Shown piece after piece: positions 1-4,598 of a stretch of 5,829 bases of DNA. The notes beneath the pieces are model-generated. The model ran no database searches, had not been told where the DNA came from, and saw nothing but the letters and a program-made list of their open reading frames with translations. This DNA is from JANNXY01 sp964472605. GTDB lineage: Bacteria; Patescibacteriota; Minisyncoccia; Phycocordibacterales; CAIZIN01. The translations under genes were made by a program, and so were the position numbers. The stretch is from positions 1 through 5,829 of the forward strand of contig CAYYLG010000029.1 in assembly GCA_964472605.1 (NCBI GenBank), in the 5' to 3' direction. The stretch's first letter is position 1. Each line of letters starts with the position of its first letter.

Positions 1-31
1 GCCGCCGTTGTCGATCGAAGAGATCGAGTAG
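1..31 (+). CDS. Possible 3' end of an upstream plus-strand gene (partial)
   Basis: Reading from base 2, the frame gives PPLSIEEIE and then TAG at 29-31, 14 bases before a strong plus-oriented terminator. That position is what one expects for the tail of a gene whose body lies left of the window. The stretch is richer in G and C than the rest of the window. Only nine residues are visible, so no function can be assigned. The frame starting at base 1 also stays open through the hairpin, so the assignment is tentative. Confidence 0.3.
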   Translation, partial: PPLSIEEIE

Positions 32-45
32 TCGTTTTTTCAAAG

Positions 46-86
46 CCCCGCGAGCGATTCGGCTCGCGGGGTTCATCATTTTTATT
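46..86 (+). terminator. Strong GC-rich intrinsic terminator between convergent genes
   Basis: A perfect 10-bp stem (46-55 CCCCGCGAGC pairing with 62-71) encloses a 6-base loop at 56-61. It is followed on the plus strand by a T-rich tail (TTCATCATTTTTATTTT). It would end the gene entering from the left. On the minus strand, where typA ends at 87, the same stem is followed by CTTTG and an A run, a poor U tract. It may still act as the 3' hairpin of typA mRNA, but the better direction is plus. Confidence 0.85.
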
Positions 87-1886
87 TTATTCCAACCCTC
101 TTTCTTTTCTGGCGATTCTGTCTCTATCTGTCTTAGTTAAACCTTTCTTACGTAGACGAGCAGATGTTGGAGTGATTTCTAGATATTCATCTTCTTGCAT
201 AAGTTCAAGACCTTTTTCAATATCGATTTCTTGAGGTGGGGTGAGGTAGGTTGTTCCATCAGATCCCTTACTTCTCATGTTTGTAAGCTCCTTACCTTTA
301 GTTGGGTTCACATCCAAATCATCACCTTTAGCGGTGTTTCCAATAACTTGTCCAACATATACATCAACTCCAGCTCCAACATATAGAACTCCACGCTGTT
401 GCAAGTTGTCGAGTGCAAAGGCAAGTGTTTTACCAGCTTCCATAGAGATCATTGACCCAACCTCACGTTTTTCAATTGGTCCTGCGTATTCTTTGAACTC
501 AGTAAATCGTGAGCAGATAATACCTTCTCCACGGGTATCGATTGTAAATTGATTTTTATATCCTAGTAGTCCACGAGTTGGGATATCAAAGACGAGGCGG
601 GCTACGTTACCATCTTGCTTCAGATCCCTTAACACACCTTTTCTTTTACCAAGTTTCTCAATAATTGCACCTTGGAATTCAGAAGGAATATCAATTGTAA
701 CCTCTTCATACGGTTCGAGTTTCACTCCATTTTCCTCACGGATGATTACTTTTGGTTGAGACACTTGAAGCTCGAATCCTTCACGGCGCATGTTTTCTAT
801 AAGGATAGCTACATGTAATTCTCCACGGCCATATACCTTGAAAGTTTCTCCAGAGAAATCTACTTTAAGTCCCACGTTTACTTCGAGTTCTTTCTCAAGG
901 CGATCACGAATCTGACGAGTTGTTACGAACTTTCCTTCCTTACCAGCAAATGGTGAATCATTTACCAGGAAGTCTAGTGCAATAGTTGGCTCATCAACAT
1001 GAATTGCAGGGAGAGACTCTTGAGAAGCATCTGCACATATAGTTTCACCAATATATACATCAGCAATACCAGCAATCATTACAATATCTCCAGCGTGAGC
1101 TTCCTTACTTTCAACACGAGATAGACCTTTGAATGTATATAGTTTGGTAATGCGAGCAGTCTGCACTGTTCCGTTGGTTTTCTTGATTGTTACAGTTGAA
1201 CCGTCTTTGATTGTTCCTTCGTAGATACGTGCAACAGCAAGACGTCCTAGGAAATTGTCATAGGCAAGATTGAATGGTTGAGCAAGAAGTGGTTTTGTCT
1301 CTGCTTCTGGCTTTGAAGCTACAGGAACTTTCTCTAGAATCATGTCTAGAAGCGGATTTAAGTTTACAGAAGGGTCAGTTAATTCTTTCTTCGCTACGCC
1401 TTCACGACCGATAGCGTAGATCATAGGGAAGTTGAGTTGTTCATCGTTAGCGCCAAGATCCATGAAGAGTTCTAGAACCTCATCATGCACACGAGCAGGG
1501 TTAGCAGCTGGTTTATCTATCTTGTTTATAACCACAATTGGTTTAAGACCAAGTTCAAGGGACTTCTTAAGTACAAATCTAGTTTGAGGCATAGGACCCT
1601 CCTGAGCATCAACTACTAGGAGTACAGAATCAATAGATCTTAGTACGCGTTCTACTTCAGAACCGAAATCCGCGTGTCCAGGAGTGTCTACAATATTTAT
1701 CTTTGTATCTTTGTAGGTTAGAGAAGCATTTTTGGCATAGATAGTAATACCACGCTCCTTTTCAAGTGAGTTTGAGTCCATTGAGACACCTTCTTCTACC
1801 ATCCCAGTCTGCTTCATTAGAGCATCTGTGATTGTTGTTTTGCCGTGGTCTACGTGGGCTATGATTGCTATGTTTCGGATTTCCAT
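87..1886 (-). CDS. typA: Ribosome-associated translational GTPase TypA/BipA
   Basis: This 599-residue protein has the usual TypA length (about 600-615). TypA is a cytoplasmic EF-G-like GTPase that binds the ribosome and supports 50S assembly and stress or cold adaptation. The GTPase domain shows the P-loop AHVDHGKTT (10-18), switch I ERGITI (44-49), DTPGH (67-71) and NKID (121-124). EF-Tu-like domain II follows, then EF-G-like domains III and V (around PYEEVTIDIPSEFQG), then the TypA-specific C-terminal region with DLDVNPTKGKELTNMR. An oddity is the G5 position, normally SA(L/K/G), which reads AIG at 158-160. The start fits the family (MEIRNIAIIAHVDHGKT). No Shine-Dalgarno precedes it; the leader is A/T-only apart from a few bases, and a -10-like TTTAAT ends 8 bases upstream. 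It converges on the gene entering from the left. Confidence 0.97.
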   Translation of the reverse strand: MEIRNIAIIAHVDHGKTTITDALMKQTGMVEEGVSMDSNSLEKERGITIYAKNASLTYKDTKINIVDTPGHADFGSEVERVLRSIDSVLLVVDAQEGPMPQTRFVLKKSLELGLKPIVVINKIDKPAANPARVHDEVLELFMDLGANDEQLNFPMIYAIGREGVAKKELTDPSVNLNPLLDMILEKVPVASKPEAETKPLLAQPFNLAYDNFLGRLAVARIYEGTIKDGSTVTIKKTNGTVQTARITKLYTFKGLSRVESKEAHAGDIVMIAGIADVYIGETICADASQESLPAIHVDEPTIALDFLVNDSPFAGKEGKFVTTRQIRDRLEKELEVNVGLKVDFSGETFKVYGRGELHVAILIENMRREGFELQVSQPKVIIREENGVKLEPYEEVTIDIPSEFQGAIIEKLGKRKGVLRDLKQDGNVARLVFDIPTRGLLGYKNQFTIDTRGEGIICSRFTEFKEYAGPIEKREVGSMISMEAGKTLAFALDNLQQRGVLYVGAGVDVYVGQVIGNTAKGDDLDVNPTKGKELTNMRSKGSDGTTYLTPPQEIDIEKGLELMQEDEYLEITPTSARLRKKGLTKTDRDRIARKERGLE

Positions 1887-1894
1887 TGTTCTAA

Positions 1895-1900
1895 ATTAAA
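1895..1900 (-). promoter_or_regulatory. Candidate proximal -10 element of typA (leaderless start)
   Basis: On the minus strand TTTAAT ends 8 bases before the typA ATG, which would place transcription start at or next to the start codon. No -35 hexamer is recognisable 16-18 bases further upstream, where the sequence reads into the hairpin at 1913-1936. This is a weak candidate on its own and is listed because other genes in the window show the same spacing. Confidence 0.3.
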
Positions 1901-1912
1901 TAATTGTTAGAT

Positions 1913-1936
1913 AAAAAAATACGGCCTAACGCCGTA
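1913..1936 (-). terminator. Minus-strand hairpin with T7 tail upstream of typA
   Basis: Read on the minus strand, TACGGC pairs with GCCGTA (plus 1931-1936 and 1920-1925) around the loop GTTAG, followed directly by seven T. This is an intrinsic-terminator shape, short but well formed. No minus-strand gene ends just before it. It could stop read-through arriving from the mutM unit before typA, or it could be an attenuator or 5' stem-loop in the typA leader if the distal promoter at 1942-1970 is used. Confidence 0.6.
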
Positions 1937-1941
1937 CCCCA

Positions 1942-1970
1942 ATTAAATCACGTCTGAGCTAAAAAGTAAA
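1942..1970 (-). promoter_or_regulatory. Candidate distal promoter of typA
   Basis: Minus-strand TTTACT (plus 1965-1970, four of six matches to TTGACA) lies 17 bases before TTTAAT (plus 1942-1947, five of six to TATAAT). The predicted start, near 1935, would make the RNA begin with the hairpin at 1913-1936. The element sits back to back with the plus-strand promoter at 1976-2003. Evidence is consensus matching only. Confidence 0.3.
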
Positions 1971-1975
1971 GTTAA

Positions 1976-2003
1976 TTGACTTATGTGCTTATGGTAGTAA
2001 TCT
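1976..2003 (+). promoter_or_regulatory. Promoter of the micro-ORF pair, leaderless spacing
   Basis: TTGACT (1976-1981, five of six to consensus) is followed after 16 bases by TAATCT (1998-2003), which keeps the three most conserved -10 positions (T1, A2, T6). Seven bases separate it from the ATG at 2011, so the transcript would start at or beside the start codon. An imperfect palindrome AAGTtAATTgACTT (1969-1982) covers the -35 and could be an operator, which is speculative. Confidence 0.5.
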
Positions 2004-2010
2004 TAAATCT

Positions 2011-2130
2011 ATGAATGAGTTCCTCGTCAGTATTGCACTCCCTGCTCTGGTAGGTGCCTTGATTGGTCGTATTCCACCAATCCGTCGCTTCTTTGATCGA
2101 GTTGAAGCCAGGATCAGGTTATTCCAATGA
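2011..2130 (+). CDS. Micro-ORF A: 39-residue predicted single-pass membrane peptide
   Basis: The ORF runs from ATG to TGA and is not recognised as any family. Residues about 4-19 (FLVSIALPALVGALIG) form one hydrophobic segment. The remainder is strongly basic, with RIPPIRRFF and RVEARIRLF, which predicts an outside-N, cytoplasmic-C topology by the positive-inside rule. No Shine-Dalgarno precedes the ATG, but a promoter-like pair TTGACT-16-TAATCT ends 7 bases before it. The stop codon overlaps the next ORF as ATGA, and both ORFs sit between this promoter and an intrinsic terminator. That arrangement is the main reason for calling it a gene. Its role is unknown; an antisense or untranslated transcript is the alternative. 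Confidence 0.6.
   Translation: MNEFLVSIALPALVGALIGRIPPIRRFFDRVEARIRLFQ
2116..2119 (+). promoter_or_regulatory. Shine-Dalgarno-like AGGT for micro-ORF B
   Basis: AGGT lies inside the end of micro-ORF A, 7 bases before the ATG at 2127, with another AGG a few bases upstream. It is the only reasonably placed Shine-Dalgarno-like sequence in the window and it serves an internal cistron, as expected if first cistrons are leaderless. Confidence 0.4.
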
Positions 2131-2279
2131 TTGCTTCATTTTTTGGTGCTTTTTGCGGTGTTGTGCTTGTATCTGTGATTAGTCGTGTTTTTGGTTACCG
2201 CATTAAGACTTTTTTCTGGATATCAATGCTTAAAGGGGTAAATAATTACCGTGATCCACAAAAACCCAAGGTTGGGTAA
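2127..2279 (+). CDS. Micro-ORF B: 50-residue predicted single-pass membrane peptide
   Basis: This ORF starts within the ATGA overlap with micro-ORF A, the classic geometry for translational coupling. Residues about 2-19 (IASFFGAFCGVVLVSVIS) form a hydrophobic segment, followed by a basic region (RVFGYRIKTFFW) and a polar tail ending NNYRDPQKPKVG. The predicted topology matches A, with N outside and a basic C-terminus inside. No family is recognised. The TAA stop falls inside the 3' arm of the terminator at 2256-2285, so the transcript ends right at the gene. The two peptides are in different frames and could act as partners in one membrane complex, but this is inference from coupling and shared topology. 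Confidence 0.6.
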   Translation: MIASFFGAFCGVVLVSVISRVFGYRIKTFFWISMLKGVNNYRDPQKPKVG

Positions 2280-2295
2280 TTGTGGCTTTTTATTT
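2256..2295 (+). terminator. Intrinsic terminator of the micro-ORF pair
   Basis: CCACAA (2256-2261) pairs with TTGTGG (2280-2285). Inside it ACCCA (2264-2268) pairs with TGGGT (2273-2277) around loop AGGT, with a small A/A internal loop. CTTTTTATTT follows. The T tail exists on the plus strand only, so it terminates the micro-ORF transcript and not anything coming from the right. Confidence 0.8.
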
Positions 2296-2297
2296 GC

Positions 2298-2325
2298 TTG
2301 CAATTGGTCACTGAAAGAGTAATAT
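2298..2325 (+). promoter_or_regulatory. Promoter of the 122-residue hypothetical gene
   Basis: TTGCAA (2298-2303, four of six) is 16 bases from TAATAT (2320-2325). The predicted start near 2332 leaves a leader of about 14-15 bases before ATG 2347. It lies directly after the previous terminator, so this gene is probably transcribed alone. No Shine-Dalgarno is visible in the leader. Confidence 0.5.
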
Positions 2326-2346
2326 CTGTTTTAGCCAAAAGTTCCT

Positions 2347-2715
2347 ATGATCAAAATAATTGTTACTAGAAATCCCGACCCAACTTCTGAATTTCAAAAA
2401 GGTGTTTATGATGTCGGAACAAGGAATCCACAAGAGGTTCTCATGAAACTCAGGGCATGCAAATGTGATTGGCAACTTGCTATCGACGAAGAAAGTAAGT
2501 CTCAAAAGATTGGGATAGCTTGGTTGATTTGTGATATTGCACTTCATGTTATTGATGCGGGATCCAGAGGGAAGAGAGTGTTTCTCGATGGTGAAATAAT
2601 CGAACATGATTCTGCTGATATCGTTGATAAACTCCTAGGTGCTCAACAAGCCTTCGGTAGTGTGCCGTGGGTCACTTCAAACGATGAAAGTGCATTAGTT
2701 CTTTTATCGCACTAA
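2347..2715 (+). CDS. Hypothetical protein, 122 residues
   Basis: The family is not recognised. The protein begins with a hydrophobic strand-like MIKIIVTRN, has a Cys-x-Cys (C38, C40) before a mixed segment, and a moderately hydrophobic stretch IGIAWLICDIALHVI (55-69). An acidic region with VFLDGEIIEHDSADIVDKLLG follows. There is no signal peptide, and the central stretch is interrupted by Asp and His, so a soluble cytoplasmic alpha/beta protein is more likely than a membrane one. The gene is framed by its own promoter-like sequence and a terminator 8 bases past the stop, which favours this strand over the 99-codon minus-strand ORF overlapping it. It converges on mutM, whose stop lies 38 bp away. 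Confidence 0.75.
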   Translation: MIKIIVTRNPDPTSEFQKGVYDVGTRNPQEVLMKLRACKCDWQLAIDEESKSQKIGIAWLICDIALHVIDAGSRGKRVFLDGEIIEHDSADIVDKLLGAQQAFGSVPWVTSNDESALVLLSH

Positions 2716-2722
2716 ACTTTAC

Positions 2723-2759
2723 CCAACACCTTTAAGCGAAAGTAAGTTGGTTTTTATTT
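2723..2759 (+). terminator. Intrinsic terminator after the hypothetical gene
   Basis: CCAAC (2723-2727) pairs with GTTGG (2746-2750). Within it CTTT (2730-2733) pairs with AAAG (2739-2742) around AAGCG, and TTTTTATTT follows. The T tail overlaps the stop codon of the convergent mutM gene (2754-2756). On the minus strand the stem is followed by GTAAAGTTTAG, so it is not a convincing terminator for mutM. Confidence 0.7.
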
Positions 2760-3674
2760 AAGTGGTGACTTTTGATGAATGCTACAAAAATGACTCGATC
2801 TGCCACCAACCATTTTGCGAGTAATTATTCCTTTGCAATTTTTTCTCGCACATTTTGTACCAGTTTTCCTGTAGGCATTATGCTTACCTTGGAACTGACC
2901 CTTTTCTCCGTATATATTTCTATAGTCCGACATTGAGTCACCACCGAAGTCTATTCCTTTCTTTAGAACTTCTATTACAGACTTGTGTAGAAGTTTCATG
3001 CGATCATCTGGTATGTTTTTGACCAATGTTTCTGGGTGTATGCCGGATGCCCACAATGCTTCATCTGAGTAGATATTTCCAACTCCAGCGATAATTTCTG
3101 GCATCATGAGAGTATTCTTTATTCTGCCATTTGGTTTTTTATTGAGTCTTTCTTTGAACAACTTCCGAGTGAAATCTTTTTCTAGTGGTTCTGGTCCCAA
3201 TCTTTTCAAGTGACTTGATTCACTAAGTTTTGGAGTTTCGATAAGTGTTACCTTGGCAAACTTACGTGTGTCAGACATTACCAAGTGTTTGCCATTGGAT
3301 AGGGTAATGGCGAAATGAATAAATCTATTGAATGGATCACGCAGAGGACCATCCTCTGTAGGAGTCCAGGAATTAGTTTTTTTATTATATTCATACTTAC
3401 CAAACATGATGTGGCCCGTCATCTTCATATGTATCAGAATTGTCAGATCACTTGATAGATGAATTAAAATATTTTTACCTTTTCTTTCAGCTCGGATAAT
3501 TGTCTTGTCAATAACTTTTTTGAATATTTTCTGGAAGAAATCCTTGTTCTTTATATGGTCTTTACCCTTATGTATTGCTCCTCCATAGTCAGTCCAAACA
3601 TCTTTAATAATTAGTCCTTTCGAGACTTTGTTTATTCCGTTTGTGGTTGTTTGTACCTCTGGTAGTTCTGGCAT
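2754..3674 (-). CDS. mutM: Formamidopyrimidine-DNA glycosylase (Fpg/MutM)
   Basis: This bifunctional glycosylase/AP lyase removes 8-oxoguanine and formamidopyrimidines from DNA. The N-terminus MPELPEV supplies the catalytic Pro (P2, N-terminal after Met removal) and Glu (E3). RKGKNILI (64-71) carries the conserved Lys at 67, HMKMTG (82-87) the intercalation-loop Met, and DTRKF (135-139) the conserved loop. IIAGVGNIYSDEALW (194-208) is the helix-two-turn-helix with Asn200. The zinc finger spans 275-300 with Arg292 in VGGRSSHF. Its ligands are C275, C280, C297 and H300, so the spacing is C-x4-C-x16-C-x2-H rather than the usual C-x2-C-x16-C-x2-C. At 306 residues it is longer than the usual 270-280, with extra sequence near 36-50 and 93-113. 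It follows the LpxC-like gene by 23 bp without a Shine-Dalgarno and is probably in the same transcript. Confidence 0.96.
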   Translation of the reverse strand: MPELPEVQTTTNGINKVSKGLIIKDVWTDYGGAIHKGKDHIKNKDFFQKIFKKVIDKTIIRAERKGKNILIHLSSDLTILIHMKMTGHIMFGKYEYNKKTNSWTPTEDGPLRDPFNRFIHFAITLSNGKHLVMSDTRKFAKVTLIETPKLSESSHLKRLGPEPLEKDFTRKLFKERLNKKPNGRIKNTLMMPEIIAGVGNIYSDEALWASGIHPETLVKNIPDDRMKLLHKSVIEVLKKGIDFGGDSMSDYRNIYGEKGQFQGKHNAYRKTGTKCARKNCKGIITRKMVGGRSSHFCSIHQKSPLK

Positions 3675-3697
3675 ATATAAAAACTTGATGTGTATAT

Positions 3698-4537
3698 TTA
3701 GGCTATACGTTTCAAGTGGGTAAAAGCCTGTCTGGCTACATGATAGTCGGCTTCGTGACCAGAAACCTCTGATTCTATTCGACCAGCCAATAAGCCATCT
3801 TTACAAAGTGGGCCAACGAGCCCTCCAAGTATATCTAAGCAACGGTGGTCAGCAAAGGATCTGATGACTTGTCTCGCATTTCCAGAATCTGGCCATACAA
3901 TATTGTTGTAATGCGGCCAACCAATGAGTTTTGCTAGAATTCTTAAGGGTTTTGGCCAAATACCCTGAGCTCCTACTCTAAAGAGTTGTGCCAGATTGAA
4001 TTGTTCAAGCGAGCCCGGGTGGATTATATATTTTCTTGAGGTCTCACCAAGCTGTGCATATTTAACTTTTACTTCAATCTGCAGACCCGGGCTAGTTGCA
4101 GGATGAAGAGTAGTATGACCAATTATGCCAGCACGTCTATCTGGGTAAGTCCATTCGATTTTTTTGCTTGTGCTGTAGATAGGAATCTCCACCTCTATAG
4201 TACGAGATTTGTCTCTCGCGGCTTCCCATAGGTCTCTAGAGCATCCATCATAAGGTGGCCATCCGGAACCTTCAATGATGAGGCTTGGAAATAGTAATCG
4301 TAATGGCATGATGTGCTCTATTACCTCTAACACACTAAATTCATGCTGGAATCTGATACGTCTATTTTTGTGAGCCATAATTCGCGGATTTATAGGTAGG
4401 TATGACCCATCTCCGTTACGCGACCAGCCCCATCCTCTAAGATAGTTTTGGCGCAGGGTTATTCTTGATTGAAATCCGAAGAAGTCTCTACCAGTTAGTG
4501 TAACTGGTTCTTTAAGGTGCAGTGTGTATATCTTCAT
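3698..4537 (-). CDS. LpxC-like zinc deacetylase (UDP-3-O-acyl-GlcNAc deacetylase family), divergent
   Basis: LpxC removes the N-acetyl group from UDP-3-O-acyl-GlcNAc, the committed step of lipid A synthesis, in the cytoplasm. From the chosen start the protein has 279 residues (family about 300). It begins MKIYTLHLKEPVTLTG, as LpxC proteins do. The catalytic Glu and first zinc His are E74-H75 (VIEHI), the other ligands H231 and D235 (DHRCLD), and the catalytic His is H261 (SGHEADY). These positions closely match E. coli E78, H79, H238, D242 and H265. PPYDGCS (94-100) matches the family MDGSA region. Oddities: the Asp that partners the catalytic His (E. coli D246) is Gly239, the Lys after H238 is Arg, and the ARTF motif is not clear. 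The substrate may therefore not be the lipid A precursor. An ORF extension to 4651 exists but runs antisense to the amidase signal peptide; ATG 4537 matches the family N-terminus and has a promoter 8 bases upstream. Confidence 0.85.
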   Translation of the reverse strand: MKIYTLHLKEPVTLTGRDFFGFQSRITLRQNYLRGWGWSRNGDGSYLPINPRIMAHKNRRIRFQHEFSVLEVIEHIMPLRLLFPSLIIEGSGWPPYDGCSRDLWEAARDKSRTIEVEIPIYSTSKKIEWTYPDRRAGIIGHTTLHPATSPGLQIEVKVKYAQLGETSRKYIIHPGSLEQFNLAQLFRVGAQGIWPKPLRILAKLIGWPHYNNIVWPDSGNARQVIRSFADHRCLDILGGLVGPLCKDGLLAGRIESEVSGHEADYHVARQAFTHLKRIA

Positions 4538-4545
4538 CTCGCCAC

Positions 4546-4573
4546 ACATTAGCAGAAATACTGAACTTATCAA
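4546..4573 (-). promoter_or_regulatory. Promoter of the LpxC-like/mutM unit, leaderless spacing
   Basis: Minus-strand TTGATA (plus 4568-4573, five of six) lies 16 bases before TAATGT (plus 4546-4551), which keeps T1, A2 and T6. Eight bases then lead to ATG at 4537, so transcription would start at or next to the codon. This supports the internal ATG, since an upstream start at 4651 would lie outside the transcript. The element overlaps the divergent amidase promoter. Confidence 0.5.
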
Positions 4574-4590
4574 TGGGTCTTTGTGATAAT
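4562..4590 (+). promoter_or_regulatory. Extended -10 promoter of the amidase gene, leaderless spacing
   Basis: TGTGATAAT (4582-4590) is an extended -10 (TGn plus GATAAT, five of six). The -35 region at 4562-4567 (TGAACT) is poor, as is common with extended -10 promoters. Eight bases separate it from the GTG at 4599, placing transcription start at about the start codon. It overlaps the -35 of the divergent LpxC-like gene, so the two promoters may compete for polymerase. Confidence 0.5.
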
Positions 4591-4598
4591 ATGTATTT

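Noticed and set aside
195..552. Plus-strand ORFs of 63 and 91 codons inside typA
   Set aside because: They lie wholly antisense to a highly conserved TypA coding region and show no recognisable protein features.
2115..2135. Programmed -1 frameshift fusing the two micro-ORFs into one protein
   Set aside because: No slippery heptamer or downstream stimulatory structure is visible at the overlap. An ATGA stop-start with an SD-like AGGT is the simpler explanation.
2308..2607. A 99-codon minus-strand ORF opposite the hypothetical gene
   Set aside because: It overlaps the plus-strand gene, which has a promoter and terminator in the right places. The minus ORF has neither and ends inside the plus promoter region.
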